Assembly (NCBI GenBank): GCA_023391695.1
Contig: JAEWAK010000042.1
Coordinates: 1 to 64,000, forward strand
From: Bacillota bacterium
GTDB taxonomy: Bacteria; Bacillota; Clostridia; Lachnospirales; Lachnospiraceae
Length of the DNA: 64,000 nt
Reading direction: 5' to 3'
Part shown: positions 17,872-27,355 of the stretch, piece by piece
Position numbering within the stretch: position 1 is the first letter of the stretch
Layout: each line of letters starts with the position of its first letter
Program-made: the position numbers and the translations under genes
The notes under the pieces: generated by a model
What the model saw: only the letters and a program-made list of their open reading frames with translations
Database searches by the model: none
Told to the model about the DNA's origin: nothing

Positions 17872-18723
17872 TTACAATAATTTAGAAGATATGGATTCCG
17901 TTGTTCTGGCTTTATTATCTCTGGACTGGTTATAGTGTTTGACAAAATACTGCATGTATAAAACCTCCAGCAGATACAGCTGCACCATGGAGGTTGAAGA
18001 TGCTCCCCCATCCAGGGGGCCTTCATTGGAACCGCACAACAACAACACATCAGCCTGATGGGTCAGGGCGGTCTTAGCAAATCTTGTAATGCAGATGGAT
18101 TTACAGGCATTTTGCTTGGCAAGCCTGTGCACTTCAATCATATCCTTCGTGGAACCGGAATAGGAAAATATGACTGCCAGATCCCTTGAGTCAAGCAGGG
18201 AAGCTGCCATACACTGCATATGTAAGTCAGCCACAAATTCAACGTTAGGCAGGATTCGCATAAACTTCTGCTTCGCTTCCAGAGCGATCACACCGGAGGA
18301 GCCGATGCCGAAAAAATGTATCCTTTTTGCCGCAGATATCAAATCAACTGCTTTGATGACTGCGTCAAAATCTAATAAATGAAAGGTTTCGTTCAATGCC
18401 GCCAGGTTGATTGACAGAGTTTTGCTGCAAACAGTTTTTACGTCATCTTCCAGATCGATGGTACCTGCTATTGCACTTCCTGTCCCTTTTTTGCCGGCAA
18501 TATCCTGTGCCAGCAGCATTTTTAATTCCTGATATCCGTTCAGTTTTAAGGCTTTACAGAACCGGAAAACGGTTGTATCCCCAACACCGCACATTTCTGC
18601 CAAATCAGTTATGGAGGTATATAACACCTTCTGCGGATTTTCGAAAACAAAATCTGCGACCAATTTTTCTGATTTTGTAAATTTAGCGTAACTGCCTTCT
18701 ATTCTGGTATAGATCCCTTCCAT
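17872..18723 (-). CDS. RpiR/MurR-family sugar-phosphate regulator
   Basis: A 283-residue transcription regulator with an N-terminal helix-turn-helix (about 1-77, including MCGVGDTTVFRFCKALKLNG) and a SIS domain (about 120-255) that binds phosphosugars. It lies 14 bases downstream of nanE and faces the nag genes, so an N-acetylmannosamine or glucosamine phosphate is a likely effector. That role is inferred from context. Confidence 0.88.
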   Translation of the reverse strand: MEGIYTRIEGSYAKFTKSEKLVADFVFENPQKVLYTSITDLAEMCGVGDTTVFRFCKALKLNGYQELKMLLAQDIAGKKGTGSAIAGTIDLEDDVKTVCSKTLSINLAALNETFHLLDFDAVIKAVDLISAAKRIHFFGIGSSGVIALEAKQKFMRILPNVEFVADLHMQCMAASLLDSRDLAVIFSYSGSTKDMIEVHRLAKQNACKSICITRFAKTALTHQADVLLLCGSNEGPLDGGASSTSMVQLYLLEVLYMQYFVKHYNQSRDNKARTTESISSKLL

Positions 18724-18737
18724 AACCCAAGCTCCTT

Positions 18738-19436
18738 TTATTTTTTACTGTTTATTGCATTCACAAATCTCCTGGTAATATCCATGGGCCGTGTTATTGC
18801 AGTTCCTACTACAGCTGCATGTACGCCACAGTCTAATGCGGTTTTTAACTGCTCCGGCGTCCATATTCCGCCTTCCGCTATGACCGGAATACTTAAAGTT
18901 TTTGCAAGCTTTTTCATCAGTTTTATGTTGGGAAGCTCTGTCCCAATTGTTTCGCCGGTATAGCCGCTTAAAGTAGTACCAACCAGATCAAATCCGATCT
19001 CTTCCGCATGAACCGCATCTTCGTAAGTGGAACAGTCTCCCATAAACAGCATATCCGGATATTTCTTACGTATTATTACGAAAAAATCATCCAGGCTTAA
19101 GCCCTGGGGCCTTAACCGGTTGGTCGCATCCACTGCGATGATATCCGGTTTGCTTTCCATAAGGGTATCCACCGCTTCTTCCGTGGGAGTTATATATACC
19201 TCACTGTCCGGATATACCTGTTTATATAAACCTATAACCGGTAAATTAACTGCCTTCTTAATATCAGTAATATCCTCCGGAGTATTCGCACGTATTCCGC
19301 AGGCACCTCCCAGTTGAGCCGCATATGCCATTCTTGACATGATACAGGAACCGTAAAGGGGCTCGTCGCTTAGAGCCTGGCATGATACGATTAATCCGCC
19401 TTTTATCCTGTTCAGAACTTCCTGTTTTCCAATCAT
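18738..19436 (-). CDS. nanE: N-acetylmannosamine-6-phosphate 2-epimerase
   Basis: A 232-residue TIM-barrel epimerase converting ManNAc-6-P to GlcNAc-6-P, feeding the NagA/NagB steps encoded next door. Family patterns visible are GGLIVSCQALSDEPL near the start, ADCS-like GDCSTYEDA and the phosphate-binding AEGGIWTPEQ and GVHAAVVGTAITRP. ATG 19436 is chosen over an in-frame start at 19469 because GGAGG lies six bases upstream. Confidence 0.93.
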   Translation of the reverse strand: MIGKQEVLNRIKGGLIVSCQALSDEPLYGSCIMSRMAYAAQLGGACGIRANTPEDITDIKKAVNLPVIGLYKQVYPDSEVYITPTEEAVDTLMESKPDIIAVDATNRLRPQGLSLDDFFVIIRKKYPDMLFMGDCSTYEDAVHAEEIGFDLVGTTLSGYTGETIGTELPNIKLMKKLAKTLSIPVIAEGGIWTPEQLKTALDCGVHAAVVGTAITRPMDITRRFVNAINSKK

Positions 19437-19774
19437 CAATGCCTCCAGTCCCGGCCTCTTACAGACCATTATCTACTTAATTTTAGCCTTTTTCTCCTTT
19501 ATTTACAATAAAAATCTGCCCTGCCTCCGGCCAAAACGGACACGTCCAGGACCCATCGCTACGCTTTGTAAGCAGGGACTTCCTAGATAGGTTAAATTAT
19601 AAGAACTAAATCACAGCGGAATGCTATAAGCCAATTATAAAAATTATTTTCACAAATAAATAAAAATTTTTTCTTTTTTCTTAATATTATATAAGATACT
19701 CCGAATTGTCAATTGATTTTTACATTATATTTATGCAGATTTTACTTATTTCCGGAAACAATTTTTATTTTCAC
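19437..19774. other. Divergent intergenic region with a degenerate repeat
   Basis: The nanE-side half (about 19520-19600) resembles the dispersed repeats: GGACCCATCGCTACGC and the ACTTCCTAGATAGGTTAAAT motif shared with 11959 and 12024. The rest is AT-rich promoter-like DNA. No gene is seen. Confidence 0.45.
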
Positions 19775-19802
19775 TTGATTTTTCGGCCGGATGTAATATA
19801 CT
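19775..19802 (+). promoter_or_regulatory. Predicted sigma-A promoter of nagBA
   Basis: TTGATT (19775-19780) and TATACT (19797-19802) are 16 bases apart, about 45 bases before the nagB start. Confidence 0.5.
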
Positions 19803-19847
19803 ATAATTAAAGTATGAGATGTAAACTTGAAAGGTACAGGTGAAAAT

Positions 19848-20558
19848 ATGAATTTAATAAAAGCAAGTGATTATAATGATTTAAGCAGAAAAGCAGCCAA
19901 TGTTGTTTCTGCCCAGGTAATTTTAAAACCGAACTGTGTACTAGGCCTGGCAACCGGCTCTACTCCCATTGGAACCTATAAGCAGTTAATTGACTGGTAT
20001 AAGAAAGGTGACGTCGATTTCTCAAAAGTGACTACCATTAACCTGGATGAATACTGTGGTTTATCCCCGGAGAACAACCAAAGTTACCGGTATTTTATGG
20101 ACCATAATTTCTTCCATCACATAAATATAGACAGAAAAAATACCAATGTCCCCAATGGTCTGGCTGGGAATTATGAGGAAGAATGCACCCGTTATGACAA
20201 TCTGATCGCAGGCCTTGGCGGAATTGACTTACAGCTTTTAGGAATCGGGCGGAACGGCCATATCGGGTTTAATGAACCGGACGTTTCCTTTGAAAAAACC
20301 ACCCATGTCGTTGATTTGGATGAATCTACCATAGAAGCAAATGCAAGATTTTTCGAAACGGTTGACGAAGTTCCAAAAAAAGCAATTACAATGGGTATTA
20401 AATCAATCATGCAGGCAAAAAAAGTTTTACTGATTGCAGGCGGACCGGATAAAAAGGAAATTATCGAAAAAGCTGTATTCGGCCCCGTAACACCGGATGT
20501 ACCTGCATCCATACTGCAGTTCCATCCCGATTTGACTGTTGTTTATTGTTTTGAATAG
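19848..20558 (+). CDS. nagB: Glucosamine-6-phosphate deaminase
   Basis: A 236-residue deaminase converting glucosamine-6-phosphate to fructose-6-phosphate and ammonia. Typical motifs are GLATGSTPIGTY, the catalytic NLDEYCGL stretch and LGIGRNGHIGFNEP. ATG 19848 is preferred over a TTG seven codons upstream because homologs begin at this MNLI-type sequence. nagA starts nine bases after its stop. Confidence 0.94.
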   Translation: MNLIKASDYNDLSRKAANVVSAQVILKPNCVLGLATGSTPIGTYKQLIDWYKKGDVDFSKVTTINLDEYCGLSPENNQSYRYFMDHNFFHHINIDRKNTNVPNGLAGNYEEECTRYDNLIAGLGGIDLQLLGIGRNGHIGFNEPDVSFEKTTHVVDLDESTIEANARFFETVDEVPKKAITMGIKSIMQAKKVLLIAGGPDKKEIIEKAVFGPVTPDVPASILQFHPDLTVVYCFE

Positions 20559-20567
20559 GAGGCAGTT

Positions 20568-21749
20568 ATGATTTATAAGAATGCGGAAGTATTTATTGAC
20601 GGAAAGTTCAGGAAGGCTGATATCAAAACCCAAAACGGGCGTTTTGACTCGATCCAATATAAAGAAGACTTACTAGACAGGGATGCTTCTTCCGAAGCCG
20701 GGACCACCCCTTCCGGTACCGCCCCCGGGACGGATGACAAAGACTCCCTGGATTGCTCGGGCAAACAGATTATTCCCGGTTTCATAGAGCTGCATTCCCA
20801 CGGCTGCATCGGTTATGACTTTACCACTGCCGGAACCGGTGATATGGAGAAGATGTGTGAATTCTATGCTCATAATGGAGTTACATCCATTCTGGCAACT
20901 ACTATGACTATCGATCACGATATATATAAAAAGGCCATGCTCCATATAAAGGAATTCATGGAAAACCAAAAAAAAGGCAGCAGAGTAATCGGAATCAACA
21001 TGGAAGGACCTTTTCTGGGAGCCGATAAAAAAGGTGCCCATGATATCAGATACCTTCTGCCTATCGACGAAGAAAAATACAGGGAATTAAATGACTTATC
21101 CGGAGATAATATAAGAATTATCGACCTGGACCCCAACCTGCCAGGATCCATTGATTTTATTCAAAAATACAGCAAAAATAAAGTCATATCCCTTGCCCAT
21201 ACAAGCTGCACCTATGATCTGGCGGCAAAGGCCATTGAAGCCGGCGCTACCCATGTTACCCATTTATTTAACGCCATGAACGGCTTACACCACAGGGAGC
21301 CCGGATTAGTCGGCGCCGTTTCCGATTTTGATGTCCATGCGGAAATGATCTGTGACGGGATCCATATCCATCCTGCCGTAATCCGTATGATGTATAAAGC
21401 AGCTTCCGATAAGCTTATTCTCATATCCGATTCCATGAGTGCCGCCGGGTTAGAAGACGGAATCTATGAACTTGGCGGACAGAAGGTATATGTGAAAGAG
21501 GGTAAGGCAGCCTTGGAGGACGGAACCATTGCAGGTTCCACTACTACGGTATATAAAGCCTTTAAGAATGTTATCAAATACGGGATCCCAGTTGAACAGG
21601 CGATTCTCAGCGCCACTTATATTCCTGCCAAGGCAATCAGGGCTGATCGGGAAATCGGTTCCATAGAAGTTGGTAAAAAGGCCGATTTTATTATTATGGA
21701 CCAGGATTATAACATAGAGAAAGTATTCAGAGACGGTGTTATCATTTAA
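20568..21749 (+). CDS. nagA: N-acetylglucosamine-6-phosphate deacetylase
   Basis: A 393-residue amidohydrolase giving glucosamine-6-phosphate and acetate. The metal motif HSHG, the NMEGPFLG segment, SLAHTSC, THLFNAM and the catalytic Asp in LISDSM are present. Residues of about 37-62 form a Ser/Thr/Gly/Pro-rich, probably disordered insertion before the barrel. GGAGG precedes the ATG. Forms an operon with nagB. Confidence 0.94.
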   Translation: MIYKNAEVFIDGKFRKADIKTQNGRFDSIQYKEDLLDRDASSEAGTTPSGTAPGTDDKDSLDCSGKQIIPGFIELHSHGCIGYDFTTAGTGDMEKMCEFYAHNGVTSILATTMTIDHDIYKKAMLHIKEFMENQKKGSRVIGINMEGPFLGADKKGAHDIRYLLPIDEEKYRELNDLSGDNIRIIDLDPNLPGSIDFIQKYSKNKVISLAHTSCTYDLAAKAIEAGATHVTHLFNAMNGLHHREPGLVGAVSDFDVHAEMICDGIHIHPAVIRMMYKAASDKLILISDSMSAAGLEDGIYELGGQKVYVKEGKAALEDGTIAGSTTTVYKAFKNVIKYGIPVEQAILSATYIPAKAIRADREIGSIEVGKKADFIIMDQDYNIEKVFRDGVII

Positions 21750-21761
21750 AGAACATTTAGA

Positions 21762-21868
21762 ACAGGTACCATATATTATTTAAATTTCGCAATTATACTT
21801 ATAAACCAGCAATCGGCCATAGGATACTCCAAAGTATTTTTGTAAATATTAAGAATATGGTACCTGTT
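21762..21868. terminator. Terminator-like hairpin after nagA
   Basis: AACAGGTACCATAT (21762-21775) pairs perfectly with ATATGGTACCTGTT (21855-21868), which is followed by TTACAATTTTTT. The loop is long (about 80 bases). It lies between convergent nagA and the GntP permease gene. Confidence 0.65.
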
Positions 21869-21950
21869 TTACAATTTTTTATATATTGTTGAATCTCTAA
21901 TTAAAAAATATATATTACCAGATCACTGAGTTTCTATACCGCCCCCAGAA

Positions 21951-23318
21951 TTACATGAATATATTTAATATCAGTAATTCAGCCAGACCTACTGCCCATG
22001 CTATGGTAGTTGTAATGGACCATACGCGGATCTGTTCTTTTGTTTCCGTAATTCCGCTCAAACGATTTACTACCCAATAGAAACTGTCATTAAAGTAAGA
22101 GAAGAATAAGGCTCCTATACAAGCCGCAAAAGCTCCCAATAACATGCTTCCGCCGGCAGCTTCCACAATGGGTGCCGTTATGCCGGCTGCGGTAATCATG
22201 GCAACCGTACCGGAACCCTGTACAAACCGGACCAGCGTTGCTATTATAAAGGGAAGTAATATAACCGGGATGGAAGTTGCCGCAATTCCCTGGGCAATGT
22301 AGTCACCAACTCCTGCAACTTTTAGTACTTGTCCCAATGCACCGCCCCCACCGGTTACAAAGATAATAACACCTGCGGATTTCATACTGTCCTCCAGTGC
22401 ACTGATTACTTCTTTCCGGGGCACGGAAACGGTCAATGTATAAATGGAAATAATGAGTCCGATTGCAACCGCAATAATCGGTTTGCCAAGAAATATTAAA
22501 ATACCGTAAATACCTGTTGTAAGGGATAAAGCACTTAAAACTGTATTTAATAAGATTAAAATAATCGGCAAAAGTAAGGGCAAAAAGGCTAAAATGGCAG
22601 ACGGTAATTTTTTATCCTTCTCATCCGATATGATATCATATACCGGTTTCTGGTATGCCGGCCTTTCCCAGCCATCACCGCTTTCATTGGGCAGCTGGTA
22701 TATTTTCTTTCCAAGCAATTTACCGTAAAGCATGGTAACAATAGCCATTGGTAAAGCAATCACGATACCCAGTAATATAAACTGGCCTACATCAACTCCG
22801 AAAGTTCCGGCCACACCAAGAGGCCCCGGAGTTGGCGGTACCAGAGAATGGGTAATAACAAGCCCGCTGGCAAGTGCTATCGACAAACCTACTATGGATT
22901 TTTTTGTTTTACGGGATAGGGCTTTGGCAAGAGGTGATAAAATAACAAAACCGGAATCACAAAAAATCGGTATGGATACCAAAAAACCTGTGAGGGATAG
23001 GGCCATTTCTTCCCTGCCTTTTCCGAAAATCTTTAAAAAAGTCCTTGCCATTCTTTCTGCCGCACCGGACATTTCAAAAATCTGTCCCATCATGATACCA
23101 AATCCGATGATGATACCAATACTTCCAAGTGTACTCCCGAAGCCGGCACTTATGGCATCTACCGTATCGGCCGGTGCCAGGCCTCCAACCAGACCGACTA
23201 TAACTGCCGCAATAATCAAAGCCAAAAAAACATGTATCTTTGTTTTTAAAATAAGTAATATTAATGTAATTAACCCAATACCTAACCCAATTAACATCTG
23301 AGCTCCTGAAACTTCCAT
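21951..23318 (-). CDS. GntP-family permease
   Basis: A 455-residue membrane transporter with about 12 helices and GntP-type motifs (GFGSTLGSIGIIIGFG, VPPTPGPLGVAG). Family members import gluconate and related sugar acids with protons. Located next to the PdxA2 and DUF1537 genes, it is the likely tetronate importer. ATG 23318 has AAGGAG nine bases upstream; an in-frame start at 23336 overlaps that site. Confidence 0.9.
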   Translation of the reverse strand: MEVSGAQMLIGLGIGLITLILLILKTKIHVFLALIIAAVIVGLVGGLAPADTVDAISAGFGSTLGSIGIIIGFGIMMGQIFEMSGAAERMARTFLKIFGKGREEMALSLTGFLVSIPIFCDSGFVILSPLAKALSRKTKKSIVGLSIALASGLVITHSLVPPTPGPLGVAGTFGVDVGQFILLGIVIALPMAIVTMLYGKLLGKKIYQLPNESGDGWERPAYQKPVYDIISDEKDKKLPSAILAFLPLLLPIILILLNTVLSALSLTTGIYGILIFLGKPIIAVAIGLIISIYTLTVSVPRKEVISALEDSMKSAGVIIFVTGGGGALGQVLKVAGVGDYIAQGIAATSIPVILLPFIIATLVRFVQGSGTVAMITAAGITAPIVEAAGGSMLLGAFAACIGALFFSYFNDSFYWVVNRLSGITETKEQIRVWSITTTIAWAVGLAELLILNIFM

Positions 23319-23356
23319 GATACCTTCTCCTTTCAAAATACCTTACATTTTCCCCA

Positions 23357-24355
23357 TTATTTTATAAAGTTTTTTGAATATTTCACTCCCAATAATATAG
23401 CTTCCACCATACTGATTTCACTGGCGATCCCTTTACCCGCAATATCCATTGCCGTTCCATGGTCTACGGAGGTTCGAAGAATCGGCATTCCCCCGGTTAT
23501 TGCTATGGTTCTTTCAAAATCCAGTGTCTTTGTGGCTATATGACCCTGATCATGATATAAAGACAATACACTGTTAAACCTTCCTTTCAGCGCCAGGTGG
23601 AATACCGAATCGGCACCGATGGGACCGGCCACATCATACCCTTCTGCCTGAAGTTCTAATACGGCAGGTGTTACATGATCCACTTCTTCATTACCGAATA
23701 AACCGTGTTCACCGCTGTGAGGATTCAAGCCGGCAACAGCCATGGTACCCTCCGTTACACCAAGCTTTAAAAGAACTTCCTTGCACCGTTTCACATAATC
23801 CTTAATCCGGTCTTTGGTGACCAGATCACAGGCCTGCCTTAAGGATACATGCCGGGTCAGGAAGAAAACCCGCATTCCATGTACTTCAAACATAGTAAGA
23901 GGGTCCCTAGTGCCGGTTAATGCACCAAAAATCTCCGTATGGCCGATATAGTTAATACTTCCGGCCTTTAAAGACTCCTTGTTGATCGGCGTGGTGGATA
24001 CGGCTGCTACTTCACCCCTTTTGGCCAGCTCAATACTTTTTTCAATATATTCAAAAGCTGCTCTTCCACACATACCGCTAACCTCTCCGATTTTGAATTC
24101 CTTCATGTCAACGTTATCCAGGTCAATTAAATTCAGTACTCCTTCTTCATACACTCCTTCCTTCGGATGATTTATGACATTTACCTTTAACAGTATCCCG
24201 GTAAACCGGATGGCATCCTTAATAATCTTCTTATCTCCTATAACCACACAGCAAGCCGCTTCCAATACCTGCCTGTCGGCTATGGCTTTCACTACAATTT
24301 CCGGTCCTATACCGGCCGGGTCCCCTAAGGGAATCGCAATATATGGTTTATTCAT
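23357..24355 (-). CDS. pdxA2: PdxA2-type 4-phospho-D-threonate dehydrogenase
   Basis: A 332-residue PdxA-family NAD-dependent dehydrogenase. GDPAGIGPEI begins the protein and GLNPHSGEHGLFGNEE, YHDQGH and ITGGMPILRTSVDHGTA carry the metal and substrate-site residues. Next to a DUF1537 kinase, PdxA2 members oxidise and decarboxylate 4-phosphotetronates to dihydroxyacetone phosphate rather than acting in pyridoxal synthesis. No other pdx gene is near, which supports this. Confidence 0.87.
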   Translation of the reverse strand: MNKPYIAIPLGDPAGIGPEIVVKAIADRQVLEAACCVVIGDKKIIKDAIRFTGILLKVNVINHPKEGVYEEGVLNLIDLDNVDMKEFKIGEVSGMCGRAAFEYIEKSIELAKRGEVAAVSTTPINKESLKAGSINYIGHTEIFGALTGTRDPLTMFEVHGMRVFFLTRHVSLRQACDLVTKDRIKDYVKRCKEVLLKLGVTEGTMAVAGLNPHSGEHGLFGNEEVDHVTPAVLELQAEGYDVAGPIGADSVFHLALKGRFNSVLSLYHDQGHIATKTLDFERTIAITGGMPILRTSVDHGTAMDIAGKGIASEISMVEAILLGVKYSKNFIK

Positions 24356-24649
24356 GCACTACATCTCCTCTATATTTAAATTTAACAGCTTAAAACGTTT
24401 CCAATATTACTTTCCTTGTCAGTCAAAGCAGATATCCGGGAGCCGCTAAACTGCGGCTCTATCCCTGTACCTGCCATGCAGACGCTCCAAGGTACTCCAA
24501 TTGAAGCAAGAGCAGACAAGAACCCCGCTTGCTTAAAAACAAGCAAATTCCAAACCCATTGCTTATACCTGTGCACTGTAAATTCCGAATCCACCTCGTA
24601 TACTTGTGTACTGTAACATGAACTAATTTGTAAGGTTAAATTTCCAGTG
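24356..24649. other. Intergenic region with candidate cre site and degenerate repeat
   Basis: TGGAAACGTTTTAA on the minus strand (24403-24390) resembles a CcpA cre operator 36 bases upstream of pdxA2, with one weak position. The stretch 24420-24640 contains hairpins (GAGCCGC...GCGGCTC) and short similarity to the dispersed repeat. Two open frames here are judged spurious. Confidence 0.35.
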
Positions 24650-25954
24650 TTAAGTATACAGTTTTTCTTTCAGATAACGAATACATAGATTCATTGCATT
24701 TTTTTCTCCGGCCATACCTCCTTTGGTAATCACTTTTAGCCCTTCAAACTCACCGGATATCAATTCACCATAAGCAGCCAAAGGGACTACTTCATCCAAT
24801 AACCGGATTCCCGCTGCGTTCAGTTTTCTGCTTACCGCCACCGTAATATCTCCGCCGCTGGTATAAATCCCTTTAAAGTCAGGGTTTTTACTCAGTATGA
24901 GGTAAGTTATTTCTGCCAGGGAATCGTTGATCCGGTTGCTGACGTCTTCAGGACTACACTGTAACAGTTCTGCATATTCCGCGAAATTCAGCCGGTTTTC
25001 CGGCAAAATTCCGTTACCGACCGCGGCACATATTTCATAATCCCGGCAGTTATTAAGGATTTCATTTACAACCCTTTCGATTTCCAGCTTCCTTTTCTCT
25101 TCACTTTCAACCAGCTCTTTTGTATCGATAAAAACCTTTAATACTTTCTGGGCCAGAAATAATTCATCCATCTGGATTTTAGCTACCGCATTGACACTGC
25201 CTACCGTGGCAAGGATTTTATATCTGCTTTTTTTCTCCCGGGGTACAATCAGTTTTCTGGTAATGGCTGCAGTAAAGCTTCCAGGGTCCACAGCTACGAA
25301 CCTAACGCCGCTTTCAATGATACCGTCGGCAATAATTTCCAAGTCTTCCTGAGAAACGCAGTCAAATACGATAATCCGGTATCCCTGTTCCTTAAATTTA
25401 TTAATTTCAGCCGCAAGATGCTCCCTACCCAGCATAATATCACGGATATACAGGGATGCCACCGGATAAACGGACTGGCTGCTTATAATATCCTTTGCAA
25501 CCGAGGTATTAACCGGGGTTTTGGGATCCAGGGCAGCTTCCGTTTTATGCAGCGGAACGGTATTTACAAGCAGATAACCGCCTACCAGAATGCGGTTTGC
25601 CTGGGGAAAACAGGGAACTACCATAGCGATGGCATCATTGTCCAATGCATCTAAGAGCGCATCGGTTTCCCTGCCCAGATTACCTCTTAGGGTACTGTCA
25701 ATTCGTTTGGAATAAACCCGTACATCCTCACTTTTTAACAGGTTAGCCACATTATAAACACGGTTATAGGCTATGGACGGTTCCACTGCTCTGCTGTCCG
25801 TGGGATAAACAATGCAGTCACTTTCCGATAATTTACTTAACGCAAGTCTTTCCGTGTTCATTACGGTATACGTATTGTAATTGATTTTTTTAAGAAGTAC
25901 GCCGGTTGCATTGGCACCCGTTAAATCATCGGCTATAATAACACATTGGGGCAT
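24650..25954 (-). CDS. DUF1537-family four-carbon acid sugar kinase
   Basis: A 434-residue kinase of the DtnK/OtnK type. ADDLTGANATGVLL is the characteristic N-terminal motif, and the C-terminal half contains YTSGGDITVAVSRKLN and KGGMAGEKNA for nucleotide binding. It should phosphorylate D-threonate or D-erythronate at C4 for the PdxA2 step. Starts 11 bases after the DeoR-type gene, with AGGAGG before ATG, so the two form one transcript. The precise substrate is inferred. Confidence 0.88.
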   Translation of the reverse strand: MPQCVIIADDLTGANATGVLLKKINYNTYTVMNTERLALSKLSESDCIVYPTDSRAVEPSIAYNRVYNVANLLKSEDVRVYSKRIDSTLRGNLGRETDALLDALDNDAIAMVVPCFPQANRILVGGYLLVNTVPLHKTEAALDPKTPVNTSVAKDIISSQSVYPVASLYIRDIMLGREHLAAEINKFKEQGYRIIVFDCVSQEDLEIIADGIIESGVRFVAVDPGSFTAAITRKLIVPREKKSRYKILATVGSVNAVAKIQMDELFLAQKVLKVFIDTKELVESEEKRKLEIERVVNEILNNCRDYEICAAVGNGILPENRLNFAEYAELLQCSPEDVSNRINDSLAEITYLILSKNPDFKGIYTSGGDITVAVSRKLNAAGIRLLDEVVPLAAYGELISGEFEGLKVITKGGMAGEKNAMNLCIRYLKEKLYT

Positions 25955-25965
25955 TTTGACTCCTC

Positions 25966-26712
25966 CTACACTATAATCATATTGATTTTCATTTGCCTGA
26001 TTTTCTGTTCTTCTTCCTGATTTAAGGATTTGTTCGTTACGACCCCGATATAATCCGATAAATGATTGATCCGCATCAATGCCTGCTTTCCGAATTTCGT
26101 TTCATCCACTGCCAGGTAAGGTCTGCTGGTATTTTTACAGATGATACGTTTTAATACTGCTTTATTTAATGTAGGAGTCAGTACATTAAAATTATCATCA
26201 ATGGACATGGCACCTAAAAATGCAATCTCAGTCCTTATATCCTCCATCATTTGATTGGCAAAAGGCCCCAGCATACTGCCGGTTGATTTCTGGACATTAC
26301 CTCCGCATAACATTAAATGCACATCGGATTCGAGTAAGATCCGGGCTATTTCCAGATCATTGGTAATAACGGTGATACCCGATATGTTTCGGATACGTTT
26401 TGCAATTTCATAGGTTGTGGTTCCGGCATCTAAAAATACCGTATCCCCTTTTTTCACATATCCGGCACATTTGTCCGCTATTTTCATTTTTTGTTCAATT
26501 TGCAAAGTCCGTTTTTCCATATAGGAAACTTCTCTCTTAATTACCGCACCTCCATGGCACCGCTCGATAATACCATCCTGTTTTAGCTTTTCTAAGTCCC
26601 TTCGTATTGTCATCAGGCTGACATCCAGTACTTTAGCCAGTTCTTCTACCTGAACGACGCCTGTTTCACTGATCATCTGAAGGATTTTAGAATGTCTTTC
26701 CGCTGCAAGCAT
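25966..26712 (-). CDS. DeoR-family transcription regulator
   Basis: A 248-residue DeoR-type repressor with an N-terminal helix-turn-helix (KVLDVSLMTIRRDLEKLKQDG, about 30-50) and a C-terminal phosphosugar-binding domain (VFLDAGTTTYEIAKRI). First gene of the tetronate operon and its likely regulator. ATG 26712 is chosen since the upstream GTG at 26724 overlaps the AAGGAG site. Confidence 0.9.
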   Translation of the reverse strand: MLAAERHSKILQMISETGVVQVEELAKVLDVSLMTIRRDLEKLKQDGIIERCHGGAVIKREVSYMEKRTLQIEQKMKIADKCAGYVKKGDTVFLDAGTTTYEIAKRIRNISGITVITNDLEIARILLESDVHLMLCGGNVQKSTGSMLGPFANQMMEDIRTEIAFLGAMSIDDNFNVLTPTLNKAVLKRIICKNTSRPYLAVDETKFGKQALMRINHLSDYIGVVTNKSLNQEEEQKIRQMKINMIIV

Positions 26713-26736
26713 AACAGCAGTCACTCCTTATTCGAA

Positions 26737-26767
26737 TTTTTGTTTGTAAATTTTCTTTTTTGTTTGT
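26737..26767. promoter_or_regulatory. Candidate DeoR operator
   Basis: TTTTTGTTTGT occurs at 26737-26747 and again at 26757-26767; the TGTTTGT cores are exactly 20 bases apart (two helix turns). Direct repeats of this type upstream of a deoR-family gene suggest autoregulation. Inference only. Confidence 0.5.
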
Positions 26768-26997
26768 TTATGTTTCATATCATATATTTTTTACATCGAT
26801 TTGTCAATAAAATCGGATAAATTGTTCATTCTGGCTAATCCAAATATATTTTCGACTCATTTTCGAACATTCTAGAATAAACTGTTATAATATCTCCATT
26901 TACCCATTATTTAATTCAAGGACATCTTACATCCCAATGCATAAAACAAATTTTATCGCACATGCTAAACTATGATAAAATGAAAGGAGGAATTATT

Positions 26998-27168
26998 ATG
27001 GAAGGCAATCCAAGTATCCAGTGTGTTGTTTCAGAGTGCAGATATCATGCCGGTAAAGAAGATTATTGTACGCTTGATCAGATCTCCGTTGGCAGAGTAG
27101 ATGCCGTATCGTCTACCTCTGAAGATACGGACTGTGAATCTTTTATAGCAAAAGATAAAACTTTCTAA
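26998..27168 (+). CDS. DUF1540 small cysteine-containing protein
   Basis: A 56-residue protein of the DUF1540 family, with CVVSECRYHAGKEDYCTL and a later CES; four Cys may bind metal. GGAGG precedes ATG 26998, so the upstream in-frame ATG at 26962 is rejected. TATAAT lies about 105 bases upstream. A strong terminator follows. Function unknown. Confidence 0.8.
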   Translation: MEGNPSIQCVVSECRYHAGKEDYCTLDQISVGRVDAVSSTSEDTDCESFIAKDKTF

Positions 27169-27222
27169 TTATCTTAAGTAACTAATGACTATTGTCTTGA
27201 CTTATGTCTATTGTAAATATTA

Positions 27223-27279
27223 AATAACCGGATCGTCCTTACATAGGTAAACAAATGCTGTAAGGATTTTCCGGTTATT
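27223..27279 (+). terminator. Rho-independent terminator
   Basis: AATAACCGGA (27223-27232) pairs with TCCGGTTATT (27270-27279), and TCCTTACA with TGTAAGGA inside. TTTTATTT follows on the plus strand. Confidence 0.85.
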
Positions 27280-27355
27280 TTTATTTAAATTCAAATTTAC
27301 TTCCATTAGCCCAGTCCACCGACTGGCTCATATTTTGATGAACCGGGACAGTACA

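Noticed and set aside
24382..24616. Two overlapping open frames in the pdxA2-kinase gap
   Set aside because: No SD, opposite strands over the same bases, within repeat-like hairpins.
26860..26890. LexA box upstream of the DUF1540 gene (CGAACATTCTAGAA)
   Set aside because: The half-sites do not fit the CGAAC-N4-GTTCG form closely enough.
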